A DNA stretch of 64,000 nucleotides, taken from assembly GCA_014381985.1 (NCBI GenBank), contig JACNKP010000081.1, positions 1-64,000 of the forward strand, read 5' to 3'. This DNA is from SAR92 clade bacterium. GTDB taxonomy: Bacteria > Pseudomonadota > Gammaproteobacteria > Pseudomonadales > Porticoccaceae. The stretch's first letter is position 1; every line of letters starts with the position of its first letter. This document shows, one piece after another, positions 56,024-64,000 of the stretch. A model generated the notes under the pieces. It saw only the letters and a list, made by a program, of their open reading frames with translations. It searched no databases and had not been told where the DNA came from. A program made the position numbers and the translations under genes.

Positions 56024-57222
56024 AACAGGCCTTTATTTATGATGCGATCAGGACGCCAAGAGCCAGGGCCAAAGCCGATGGTGGGCTAGCAGGCTTAACC
56101 CCCTTTCAGTTACTAGAAGTACTTTACAATGCCCTTGAAAAGCGTACTCACCTAGACAGAAATCGCGTTGAGGATGTAGTGCTCGGATGCGTGACACAGG
56201 TGGGTGAACAAGGCGGTAATATAGCAAAAGCCTCATTACTTTATTCTGGATGGCCTGATCATGTCCCAGGCTTAACGGTTAATCGTTACTGTTCGTCGGG
56301 AATCGATGCCATTAATATCGCTGCCATGAAAGTGATGACTGGGCAAGCACAGTGCACTATAGCCGGAGGCATAGAAATGATGTCTCGGGTGCCTATGTTG
56401 TCAGATAAGGCGACCCTATTTTCAGATTCAGCCCAGGCTTTGCGTCATCGCATGCTAATGATGGGCAGCGGCGCTGATCTCATCGCCTCCCTTTTTAATA
56501 TGAGTCGTCAGCAGGTCGATGAGATTGCTTTTCAAAGTCAGCAGCGAGCCGCCCATGCTAGAGCTGAAGGATGGTTTTCATCTATTATTCCTGTCTTCAA
56601 TCCCGTTAAAGACATCATGGTTAGCGATGATGAATGCATTAGAGAGAGGATTTCTATGGATGACCTGAGTGCGTTAAAACCCTATTTCGCTGACATAGGT
56701 GCTCAGGGTGTTGATGCACTGCAATGTTCAGAGCATTCTCAGCTTGATAGCATCCGACATATTCACACGGCCGGAAATTCGCCTGCCATGGCAGATGCGG
56801 CGTCTCTACTCTTAATTGGCGATGAGTCGTTGTCAAAGAACCTTGGCAAAAAGCCAAGAGCAAGGATCGTTGCAGTCGCTACTGTGTGTGATGATCCGCT
56901 GGAAGTGGTCTCAGGTTGCGCTAAAGCGACCTCTGCATTAATGAGCAAACAAGGACTAAAAGCAGCAGACATAGATCTGTTTGAACTCCATGAAGCCTTT
57001 GCAGCAACGAGTATAAAATGCCAGCGTGATTTAAATATTGATGATGAAAAGTTAAATGTTAATGGTGGTTGTATTGCCTTAGGTCATCCTATGGGTGCTA
57101 CAGGCGGAATCATGATGGGCACTTTATTAGATGAGCTAGAGCGTAGAAAAAGCAAAACTGGTATTGTTGCGGCAAGCGGAGCAGCTGGAAGTGGTACCGC
57201 GATTTTGATTCAATGTTTGTAA
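56020..57222 (+). CDS. Acetyl-CoA acyltransferase (thiolase)
   Basis: A 400-residue thiolase that releases acetyl-CoA from 3-ketoacyl-CoA. Visible catalytic residues: Cys in VNRYCSSGID, His in ELHEAFAAT, and His in ALGHPMGATGG. The C-terminal block reads AASGAAGSG where most thiolases have CxGGGxG, so the acid/base Cys seems replaced by Ser or Ala. This would be unusual and should be checked by alignment. Start overlaps the preceding gene (ATGA). It is the last gene of the operon. Confidence 0.9.
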   Translation: MKQAFIYDAIRTPRARAKADGGLAGLTPFQLLEVLYNALEKRTHLDRNRVEDVVLGCVTQVGEQGGNIAKASLLYSGWPDHVPGLTVNRYCSSGIDAINIAAMKVMTGQAQCTIAGGIEMMSRVPMLSDKATLFSDSAQALRHRMLMMGSGADLIASLFNMSRQQVDEIAFQSQQRAAHARAEGWFSSIIPVFNPVKDIMVSDDECIRERISMDDLSALKPYFADIGAQGVDALQCSEHSQLDSIRHIHTAGNSPAMADAASLLLIGDESLSKNLGKKPRARIVAVATVCDDPLEVVSGCAKATSALMSKQGLKAADIDLFELHEAFAATSIKCQRDLNIDDEKLNVNGGCIALGHPMGATGGIMMGTLLDELERRKSKTGIVAASGAAGSGTAILIQCL

Positions 57223-57352
57223 TTTAAAATCTTCCTCGGGAAAATATTATTTTGCTTTGATCAAGGTTTAGGATCAGAACGAAGTTATTAGAGGTCTTAT
57301 TTTTCCGTGCAAACTCTCCGGCGCGACATTTTGCTCTGATTAAGGTGGTTTT

Positions 57353-58144
57353 ATGAGAAGTGTTATTCAACGAATTCTTGTTTTAGTCGTTTTTTTATTT
57401 ATGTCCTCAGGGTCGTATGCATCTGAAGGGCCCCAGGTTAAATCCTTGAAAGGCCTAAAGCCAAACCGAATCCTGTTTGTTGGTAATAGCTACCTTTACT
57501 ACAACGATAGCCTGCATAATCATGTGAAGAGGATGGCTGCAGAAAAATTCCCTGAAAGAGCTAAGCTCGTTAGCTATAAATCTTCCACTATTGGCGGCTC
57601 ACGTTTGGCGCACCATAATCTTGATCACCTGCTGGATTCAAAAAATATTGGTGTAAGGAAAAATTTTGAACTTGTTATTCTCCAAGGCGGCAGTATGGAG
57701 CCTCTGTCAAAGAAATCCAGACGACAATTCCACGAGCAAGCTGAAAAAATGATCGAAAAAATAACAGCCAGTGGTGGTAAGGCCGCACTTTATATGACGC
57801 ATGCCTATGTGGAGCCTCATGAAAAATATGCTCCTGGAATGATTAATGACATAAAAAGTACATATATTAAGGCGGGAAACGATAATGAGGCTCTAGTAAT
57901 ACCTGTTGGTTTGGCCTTTGAAATGGCCTATCGAATTAAGCCAGGCATTAAATTACATAAAGAATTTGATGGTAGTCATCCTAGCCTTCTTGGTACCTAT
58001 TTAGCGGCCAATGTTGTTTTTGCCACTCTCTTTAAGACCTCCCCCATCGGATTAGAGTATAACTATTTTGATACTATTTCAGATACGGACAGGGATTTTT
58101 TACAAAAAATAGCGACAGCAACGGTTGCCGAATTTTTTAAGTAG
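57353..58144 (+). CDS. Exported SGNH/GDSL-type hydrolase
   Basis: A 263-residue protein with a signal peptide (cleavage about SYASE). Block I is FVGNSYLYYND with the nucleophile Ser in GNSY, and block V is FDGSHPSLLGTYLAA with the Asp/His pair. This spacing is typical of SGNH hydrolases of the DUF4886-like group, which act as esterases or deacylases, often on polysaccharides. The substrate is unknown. It stands alone between the thiolase operon and the GGT remnant. Confidence 0.82.
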   Translation: MRSVIQRILVLVVFLFMSSGSYASEGPQVKSLKGLKPNRILFVGNSYLYYNDSLHNHVKRMAAEKFPERAKLVSYKSSTIGGSRLAHHNLDHLLDSKNIGVRKNFELVILQGGSMEPLSKKSRRQFHEQAEKMIEKITASGGKAALYMTHAYVEPHEKYAPGMINDIKSTYIKAGNDNEALVIPVGLAFEMAYRIKPGIKLHKEFDGSHPSLLGTYLAANVVFATLFKTSPIGLEYNYFDTISDTDRDFLQKIATATVAEFFK

Positions 58145-58242
58145 ATGGATAAATGTTGTTTGAATTAGAAATGATGAATTGGGTAATAGTAAAATTATAT
58201 CGGCGGAGAAGATAATGACAGAGTCAACAATAACTAAAATAG

Positions 58243-58590
58243 ATTCTGATAGAGCAGGTTATCTCGCGATATATTGATCAGGAAAAGACCTTGTCTGATG
58301 CATTGTCTGCGCCCAGGGTGCACCCTTCGGCAACGATTGACGGCAATAACAAGCGTGTTGTTCGATTAAGGGCCTTTGAAGCTGAAATGAGTGGTCCAGG
58401 GTGGACAAATGGAGACTTAAACTATTGGCGGTCTGTGGGGTTTGAGGTTGCTGAGGTCGACTTGGCGGCATCATTTGGCCGCGTGCATGTTATTGCGGGC
58501 GACCAAGGTAGTTTGTTGGGAGAGGCCGATCCAGACTGGGAAGGCACAGCCAGCGCAAAGCAGGTTTGTTCAATGGCCTCATACAACTAG
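58243..58590 (+). pseudogene. Decayed C-terminal fragment of a gamma-glutamyltransferase family gene
   Basis: Open from 58243 with no proper start; the track's TTG at 58291 lacks support. The translation has a GGT C-terminal pattern: ISRYIDQEKTLSDALSAPRVH resembles the helix before the APRxH motif, and FGRVHVIAG followed by LLGEADPDWEGTASA resembles the family's terminal strand with GxxDPRxxGxA. The nucleophile Thr region and the large subunit are missing. It is not a copy of the intact GGT 75 bp downstream, whose C-terminus differs in sequence, so it is a remnant of a different paralogue. The 21-codon ATG frame at 58215 just upstream may be part of the old gene's debris. Confidence 0.7.
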
Positions 58591-58665
58591 TGATGGCAGG
58601 GAATTACGACTCTAAGGAAAGCGAAAAACCGTTTTGGGAATAAACAATATAAATGGAGCATTACA

Positions 58666-60462
58666 GTGATAAGTAAATCGCAAAGAACTCTTCGGATTAT
58701 AGCTCAGTGGAGTTTGGTGTTGGCTGTATTTGGCGGAATACAGCCGGCAGTAATGGCTGCGGAAACTGCCATCATCGATCCGAAATCCCGTTTCCATCCT
58801 GTGCATGGTAGGTCTGGTATGGTTGCATCTCAAGAGATCGTCGCTAGTCGGGTGGGGGCTGATATTCTGAGTCAAGGAGGCAACGCTATCGACGCAGCGG
58901 TTGCCACAGGCTTTGCACTTGCGGTGACTCTTCCTAGAGCGGGAAATCTTGCCGGGGGTGGCTTTATGATGGTGCACCTAGCCGAAGAGAACAAAACGAT
59001 TGCCCTTGATTATCGGGAAATGGCGCCAGCTGCGGCATCCAGAGATATGTTTTTGAAATCAAATGGAGATGTTGATAATCAATTAGCCAGAGACAGTCTT
59101 CAATCCTCCGGCGTGCCCGGTACTGTTGCCGGTCTTTTGTATGCGCACGAAAAGTACGGCCAATTAACATTGAAACAAATTATCCAGCCTGCAATTGATC
59201 TAGCAGCTGAAGGTATTGCTGTAAATGTTGATTTGTCATCTTCTATTAAATCACGCGCTAAACGGTTGAAAAGAGATCCATCAACTAGACGATATTTTTT
59301 TAAAGAGGACGGTACCTTTTATGAGCTTGGCGATAAATTTGTGCAGTCTGATTTAGCGGGCTCTCTGCGTAGGATCGCCGCTAATGGACGTTCCGGGTTT
59401 TACCAAGGCAAAACGGCGCAACTCATTACTGATCAAATGAAGCATTCGGGAGGCCTAATTAGTTTAGACGATCTTAAAAATTATCGCGTTGTGGAGCGGA
59501 CACCGGTTTGTGCTGATTTTAAAGCCAATAAAATTTGTGCAATGCCACCACCTTCATCTGGAGGTATTCATCTTTTACAAATGTTAAACATTCTCGAGCC
59601 TTGGGATCTTAAAGCCCTTGGCCACAACAGTGCAGCCTATATCCATCGATTAGTTGAAGTAATGCGTCGAGCCTATGCGGACAGGAGTGCCTATCTTGGA
59701 GACCCAGATTTTTACTTAGTCCCTGTCAGTCAGATTATCGACAAAAAATACGCGAAAGCATTGCGTCGTCAGATTGATCTTAAACAGGCTAGCTCCTCCG
59801 TTGATGTATTACCAGGATTACCTATCGACCCAGACACTCTTATTAAAGGCGCCCAAACGGCTATTGCAGAGAGTATTGAAACGACCCATATTTCAGCTTG
59901 GGACCAGTGGGGTAATGTGGTTAGTACGACGACAACCTTAAATTTCTCGTTTGGTAGCGGCATTACAGTGTCCGATGCTGGTTTCTTGCTCAATAATGAG
60001 ATGGACGACTTTTCAGCAAAACCCGGATCACCCAATGGTTATGGATTAATTGGTGGAATCGCCAACGAGATACAGCCTGGCAAACGACCACTTTCGGCAA
60101 TGACACCCACCATTGTCTTTGATGGAAAAGGCGATCCGATACTGGCCACTGGAAGCCCTGGAGGTAGTACCATTATTACGGCTGTCTTACAGGTGTTACT
60201 GAATGTTTTGGAATTTGATATGGGCATTGCTGACGCCACGGCTGCTTCACGGGTTCACCACCAATGGTTGCCTGACCGTATGGGATATGAGCCAGGAATA
60301 TCGCCAGATACATTACATTTGTTAACCCAAATGGGTCACAGTCTAGAGCAGGAAGCGCGTATTCTTGGTTCCACTCAATCGATTCACAAGGGGGTTAACG
60401 GCGCGACAATGGGTGCCTCTGATACTCGACGAGACGGGGCAGGGGCGGTACCGCAAAGATAG
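58666..60462 (+). CDS. ggt: Gamma-glutamyltransferase (exported)
   Basis: A 598-residue Ntn-hydrolase that transfers or hydrolyses gamma-glutamyl groups (glutathione and peptides) in the periplasm. The start is a GTG at 58666 with GGAG 7 nt upstream; a signal peptide ends near AVMA. The precursor would self-cleave before Thr406 in IETTHISAWD, followed by VSTTTTLNFSFGSG and GSPGGSTIITAV, all family hallmarks. Length is typical. A decayed GGT fragment lies directly upstream. It probably contributes to glutathione or peptide scavenging along with the other peptidases. Confidence 0.95.
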   Translation: MISKSQRTLRIIAQWSLVLAVFGGIQPAVMAAETAIIDPKSRFHPVHGRSGMVASQEIVASRVGADILSQGGNAIDAAVATGFALAVTLPRAGNLAGGGFMMVHLAEENKTIALDYREMAPAAASRDMFLKSNGDVDNQLARDSLQSSGVPGTVAGLLYAHEKYGQLTLKQIIQPAIDLAAEGIAVNVDLSSSIKSRAKRLKRDPSTRRYFFKEDGTFYELGDKFVQSDLAGSLRRIAANGRSGFYQGKTAQLITDQMKHSGGLISLDDLKNYRVVERTPVCADFKANKICAMPPPSSGGIHLLQMLNILEPWDLKALGHNSAAYIHRLVEVMRRAYADRSAYLGDPDFYLVPVSQIIDKKYAKALRRQIDLKQASSSVDVLPGLPIDPDTLIKGAQTAIAESIETTHISAWDQWGNVVSTTTTLNFSFGSGITVSDAGFLLNNEMDDFSAKPGSPNGYGLIGGIANEIQPGKRPLSAMTPTIVFDGKGDPILATGSPGGSTIITAVLQVLLNVLEFDMGIADATAASRVHHQWLPDRMGYEPGISPDTLHLLTQMGHSLEQEARILGSTQSIHKGVNGATMGASDTRRDGAGAVPQR

Positions 60463-60645
60463 GTCGGGCTCCATGCATGTATATCGGCTTCTTAAGATCC
60501 GCCTAATAATGTTCAGATGAATCATGAAAGTTTAGTTGTTGATAAGATAATTAATAGCGAATTTCTTATGTATACTATGTTATTAAAATAAAAAGTGGCG
60601 TTGGCATAGCAAGCGCACGCAAAATAATAACTAGGGTAAAACTCA

Positions 60646-61965
60646 ATGGGTGATCAAAAAACACTGAGCAAGAGCTATCGTAGCTTTGCTCTTGTCTTAC
60701 TTACTACCGTCTACGGTTTTAATTTCATCGATCGACAAATAGTAGGTATTTTGGCGCCCTTTATCCAAGAGGATCTTGGCCTTACAAATACCCAGTTAGG
60801 GCTATTAATTGGTTTGGCCTTCGCTACGTTCTACACCTGTGTTGCTATTCCTATTGCCTGGTTGGCTGACCGTTATAGTCGGGTGAATATTCTCTCTATT
60901 GCGCTGGCAACCTGGAGTGGTTTTACCGCGCTGACAGGCATGGCGGGTAATTTCATGCAAATGGGTTTTGCTCGAATGGGGGTTGGCATCGGTGAAGCGG
61001 GAGGAAGCCCACCGTCCCACTCGATCATCTCTGACATGTACCCCAAAGAAGAGCGCGCTGGAGCACTAGGCGTCTACGCAATGGGTATTCCTCTGGGTAT
61101 TATGGCCGCCTACTTTGCCACGGCATCATTGATGGGTTCTTCCGGTCAAGATGTTGATTGGCGGCGCATCTTTATTTTTCTTGGCGTCACCGGAGTTGTT
61201 TTAGCGGTACTTGTTAAACTAGTTCTGCGCGAACCGGTTCGAGGGGCAATGGAGTTTGATAATCGCACTGACATTGTTCAGCCACCCTTTAGCGAGTCGC
61301 TTAAGACTTTACTTAAGATTCCAGCCTGGTGGGCGATGTGTTTTGGAATCGCTTTTGGCTCTTTTGTTTCTTACGCTACCTCGGCATTTCAAACCAAATA
61401 TTTAGTCGTTCTTGATCCCAGTTTTGATTTCCAAACCTTGGTTATTGTTCTAGGTGTTATTAACGGCACGACCTATGCCGGCGGTGCTTTCTTCGGCGCA
61501 AAACTAGCTGACAAATGGGGCGCCAAAGACATACGAGCCTATGGTTGGCTGCCGGCCATCGCAATAGCCGTGTGTATGCCGATTGGTATACTCAGTTTTT
61601 GGGTGGCATCAGTTTGGGCTCATCTGGCCTGCACTACAGTTTTTTTACTGTTTTTAGGTATTTATCTGGGACCGAGTTTCGCCATCGCACAAACCTTGGC
61701 GCCGATTAATATGCGCGCTATGTCCACCGCATTATTCTTTTTTATCCTGAATATGGTGGCTTTGGGCGGTGGACCCACATTTACCGGCTGGTTGATCGAT
61801 GTATTTAAAGAGGGTAATCCTGATCTAGAGTCCATGCGCTATGCGATGACTGTCACCTCCTGCATGTTTATTCCTTCAATCATCAGCTTTTTGGTGGTTG
61901 CCCGTGTGTTACCAAAAGATTGGGCAGCAGCGGAAAAACGTAATGAGGAATTGGCTCGTAGCTAG
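60646..61965 (+). CDS. MFS transporter, spinster-like
   Basis: A 439-residue inner-membrane protein with 12 predicted helices. The N-terminal FNFIDRQIVGILAPFIQEDLGLT and ADRYSRVNIL are typical of the Spinster/Spns group of the major facilitator superfamily, common in sphingomonads and marine gammaproteobacteria. Substrates of bacterial members are mostly unknown; lipids, sugars or organic acids have been proposed. A terminator overlaps its stop codon. Confidence 0.9.
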   Translation: MGDQKTLSKSYRSFALVLLTTVYGFNFIDRQIVGILAPFIQEDLGLTNTQLGLLIGLAFATFYTCVAIPIAWLADRYSRVNILSIALATWSGFTALTGMAGNFMQMGFARMGVGIGEAGGSPPSHSIISDMYPKEERAGALGVYAMGIPLGIMAAYFATASLMGSSGQDVDWRRIFIFLGVTGVVLAVLVKLVLREPVRGAMEFDNRTDIVQPPFSESLKTLLKIPAWWAMCFGIAFGSFVSYATSAFQTKYLVVLDPSFDFQTLVIVLGVINGTTYAGGAFFGAKLADKWGAKDIRAYGWLPAIAIAVCMPIGILSFWVASVWAHLACTTVFLLFLGIYLGPSFAIAQTLAPINMRAMSTALFFFILNMVALGGGPTFTGWLIDVFKEGNPDLESMRYAMTVTSCMFIPSIISFLVVARVLPKDWAAAEKRNEELARS

Positions 61966-61977
61966 CGAGCCTTTTTT
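61953..61977 (+). terminator. Intrinsic terminator overlapping the MFS stop codon
   Basis: GGCTCG-TAGCTAG-CGAGCC followed by TTTTTT; the stop codon TAG lies inside the loop. Confidence 0.78.
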
Positions 61978-63277
61978 AATTCATCTCGGTAATGGCTTGA
62001 TAGGTCAAATTTCTGAATTTGGATCTGATGGCTTCGGGGCTGTATATCCGCTGTACCATTAATATTGCAACTAGCTCATGTTCTGGATCAACCCAAAATA
62101 ATGTGCCGGCCATGCCACCCCAACTATAGGCGCCAACCTCAGTTGCAGATAGTTTTTGTTCGCTAGTAGCTATGCCTATGCCTAGGCCAAAGCCAACCGT
62201 TCCAGCGGTATTGGGGCGGTCAGAAAATCCCCTAGAACTAGTATCGGTTAGTTGATTGCGCTGCATCAGAGCGACCGTTGTTGGGCTGAGGAGTTGCACG
62301 CCATTTAACTCACCGCCATTAAGTAACATTTGGGCAAACCGCAAATAGTCCATAGTACTGCTAACTAGACCACCACCACCGGAGAAGAGTGACACAGGCT
62401 TACTATAGTCACTCGATTCTGGTCGATCGACTACGATCAAATTCCCATCTTTATCTACGATATGATTGGTTCCAAATCGAGCAATTTTATTTGCGGGAAT
62501 TTCAAAAAAAGTATCGTTCATCTGTAGAGGGTCAAAGATCTCTTGTTGCATAAATTCGTCCAGCGGGCGCTCTGAAATTACCTCGATAAGGCGACCTAAA
62601 ATATCGACAGAAACGCTGTATACCCACCGCGAGCCAGGTTGATAGAGTAGCGGAATATCAGCTATGGCTTTCGACATCTCATCGAGATTGGCTACTTTGA
62701 GTTGAATTGAGTCACCACGGTAGTTGGTTAAATCCAATACGCCCCGGTCCCCCCAGAGCGCCTCTCTGTAACGCTTGTCTACTTCAGTGTTACTAAAAAT
62801 GCCATAGGTCAATCCTGCGGTGTGGCTAATTAATTCTCGAATGGTTGGCGCATGATCGGGTTCGACAAGGACGTCATTTACTAATACTTTTACATTGGAA
62901 AATTCCGGTAAATACTTGGCGATAGGCTCATCTAATTGAAACTTACCTTGTTCAAATAACAACATGGCAGCAACACTAGTAATCGGTTTAGTCATCGAAT
63001 AAATACGAAACAGGGAATCTTTTTCAATGTTGGCACCAGTGTCTAAACTTAATTTCCCTACCTGTTCAAAGTGAACAATTTTACCTTTACGCGCAATAAG
63101 GGTTTGAACACCCGCAAACTTCCCTTCATCTACATAGCTCTGCATCAAAGGTTTTATCCTCGCCAGTCTATCGCTAGACATGCCCACATATTCGGGCTTT
63201 ACCGTTTTTAAGTCTGCTGCATTAAGAGAGGTTGCGGTGAGTATTAGTATGGCCAGTAAGGACGTTCTTATTCTCAT
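61976..63277 (-). CDS. Serine hydrolase, class C beta-lactamase/family VIII esterase-like
   Basis: A 433-residue exported enzyme. Signal peptide ends near LNAA. The nucleophile motif SxxK is YSMTKPI, and the second motif is YSVS rather than YxN, a variant common in family VIII esterases. The C-terminal WGGMAGT block replaces the KTG box. With these features an esterase or D-aminopeptidase-like activity is as likely as beta-lactamase activity. It is convergent with the MFS gene, nearly touching it. Confidence 0.88.
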   Translation of the reverse strand: MRIRTSLLAILILTATSLNAADLKTVKPEYVGMSSDRLARIKPLMQSYVDEGKFAGVQTLIARKGKIVHFEQVGKLSLDTGANIEKDSLFRIYSMTKPITSVAAMLLFEQGKFQLDEPIAKYLPEFSNVKVLVNDVLVEPDHAPTIRELISHTAGLTYGIFSNTEVDKRYREALWGDRGVLDLTNYRGDSIQLKVANLDEMSKAIADIPLLYQPGSRWVYSVSVDILGRLIEVISERPLDEFMQQEIFDPLQMNDTFFEIPANKIARFGTNHIVDKDGNLIVVDRPESSDYSKPVSLFSGGGGLVSSTMDYLRFAQMLLNGGELNGVQLLSPTTVALMQRNQLTDTSSRGFSDRPNTAGTVGFGLGIGIATSEQKLSATEVGAYSWGGMAGTLFWVDPEHELVAILMVQRIYSPEAIRSKFRNLTYQAITEMN

Positions 63278-63428
63278 TATTTAAGCCTGTATTTATTAAT
63301 AGTAAGATTTTTAATTAATTTACATTCTATCATCGAGTATTTAATTGAATTAAATCACGAGCTAAAAACATCTGTTGCTGCCAAGCCATTATAATATCAT
63401 CTTAGTAGGAGAGAATGAGCACAGCTAG

Positions 63429-63448
63429 CGCATGAATATTTTCATGCG
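63429..63448. other. Short perfect hairpin/palindrome
   Basis: CGCATGAA-TATT-TTCATGCG, an 8-4-8 perfect inverted repeat, lies in the 264-bp divergent gap between the serine hydrolase and the DUF4399 gene, about 95 bp before the latter's start. No T-run follows on either strand. It could be a regulator site or an RNA hairpin in the leader. Confidence 0.4.
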
Positions 63449-63541
63449 GCAGGGTTATCTGACACCTCTCCTCCGTATTGTTTGTTTTTACTGTTAAACT
63501 TGAATATTAATACCCAATTTCATGTCAGAAGGAGTTTTCAA

Positions 63542-64000
63542 ATGTTGGTTGATATTAAGGGGCCTATGGTTTTGCGGATGATCTTAGCCATACACGGTTT
63601 GATGTTCATCTCAGTTGCCAGCGCCCAAGAACTTATTTCTTCAGCTCCTGGTGATGCACGGGCATACTTTATTCAGCCCGCAGACGGTCAGGTCATTGAA
63701 ACAATGGATGATAGTGGGGTGGAAATAATATTCGGTTTGACGGGTATGGATGTTTCACCCGCTGGCATGGTAGTGCCTAATTCTGGCCATCATCATTTGT
63801 TGATTAACATGGATCAATTGCCGGATCTGAATCTGCCTTTACCCGCCACCGATCAAGTACGGCATTTTGGTAAAGGTCAAACTAGTACTAAGATTAGTTT
63901 GCCGCCCGGCAAACATAGGTTGCAGTTACTATTGGCTAATCATGTCCATATTCCTCATAGCCCTGCGGTGATGTCCGACGTGATCGAAATTGAGGTTAAA
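63542..64000 (+). CDS. DUF4399 domain protein, exported (3' end at window edge)
   Basis: Absent from the ORF track because the stop lies past the window. The ATG at 63542 has an excellent ribosome site (AAGGAG, 8 nt) and gives 153 codons without a stop. A signal-like hydrophobic stretch ends near SVASA. The sequence contains SGHHHLLIN, VRHFGKGQTSTKI and a C-terminal HVHIPHSP, a His-rich pattern typical of DUF4399 proteins, often found as small exported proteins of unknown role that may bind metal. By family length the gene is nearly complete here. Confidence 0.82.
   Translation, partial: MLVDIKGPMVLRMILAIHGLMFISVASAQELISSAPGDARAYFIQPADGQVIETMDDSGVEIIFGLTGMDVSPAGMVVPNSGHHHLLINMDQLPDLNLPLPATDQVRHFGKGQTSTKISLPPGKHRLQLLLANHVHIPHSPAVMSDVIEIEVK

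Noticed and set aside
1-64000. CRISPR arrays, tRNA/rRNA genes, prophage or defence islands
   Set aside because: No spaced repeat arrays, tRNA-like cloverleafs, integrases or recognised defence genes were found by eye.

Overview
The window looks like chromosomal DNA of a marine, probably aerobic gammaproteobacterium of the SAR92/OM60-like type. This placement is an inference from gene content: a proton-pumping proteorhodopsin beside a complete retinal pathway, a Caulobacter/Xanthomonas-type TonB-dependent receptor with tryptophan-halogenase and SapC genes, azurin, Fpr, homodimeric AceE, and many exported peptidases. No rRNA, tRNA, CRISPR array, integrase or insertion sequence was found. Gene density is high and most genes sit in short operons. 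Two genes run off the window edges and are missing from the ORF track: a membrane-anchored unknown at the left and a DUF4399-type protein at the right.

Layout. 1-5.9 kb: an unknown anchored protein, a nitroreductase with a long palindrome just upstream, a LeuB-family dehydrogenase, a TetR regulator and GTP-type PEP carboxykinase. 6.2-19.5 kb: small-molecule catabolism and transport, with an acyl-CoA ligase, BCCT transporter, class II aldolase, exported amidohydrolase, PQQ/haem dehydrogenase lipoprotein, FAD oxidoreductase, NhaC-type antiporter, isoaspartyl peptidase and M14 peptidase. 19.7-28.5 kb: an HD-GYP protein, a 613-bp near-identical direct repeat flanking a cupin gene, an M16 peptidase lipoprotein whose 3' end lies in the repeat, an S9 prolyl oligopeptidase and azurin. 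28.5-32.8 kb: ferredoxin-NADP reductase, AceE and a divergent Lrp-type regulator.

33.2-40.4 kb is the light module. Proteorhodopsin has its own strong terminator, followed by the tightly coupled set crtE-crtI-crtB-crtY-blh-idi2. Together these take isoprenoid precursors to GGPP, phytoene, lycopene, beta-carotene and retinal. No crtZ or crtW homologue is present here, which fits retinal as the end product. The opsin residues predict a green-tuned proton pump.

40.8-48.9 kb is an outer-membrane uptake and modification cassette: a TonB-dependent receptor, two tryptophan-halogenase-like flavoproteins, a SapC protein and a JmjC-like cupin oxygenase. The two halogenases differ at signature residues. 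49.0-57.2 kb holds a methyltransferase, a double-HxlR regulator, a carotenoid/stilbene cleavage oxygenase and, divergently, a coupled operon of nitronate monooxygenase-like protein, acyl-CoA ligase and two thiolases. A palindrome lies in the shared promoter region. 57.3-64 kb carries an SGNH hydrolase, a decayed gamma-glutamyltransferase fragment beside an intact one, an MFS transporter, a family-VIII-like esterase/beta-lactamase and the partial DUF4399 gene.

The most unusual sequence-level feature is the repeat around the cupin gene. The most interesting functional puzzles are the halogenase/SapC/cupin cassette and the carotenoid-oxygenase catabolic locus. I saw no clear evidence of an entirely new defence or mobile system.
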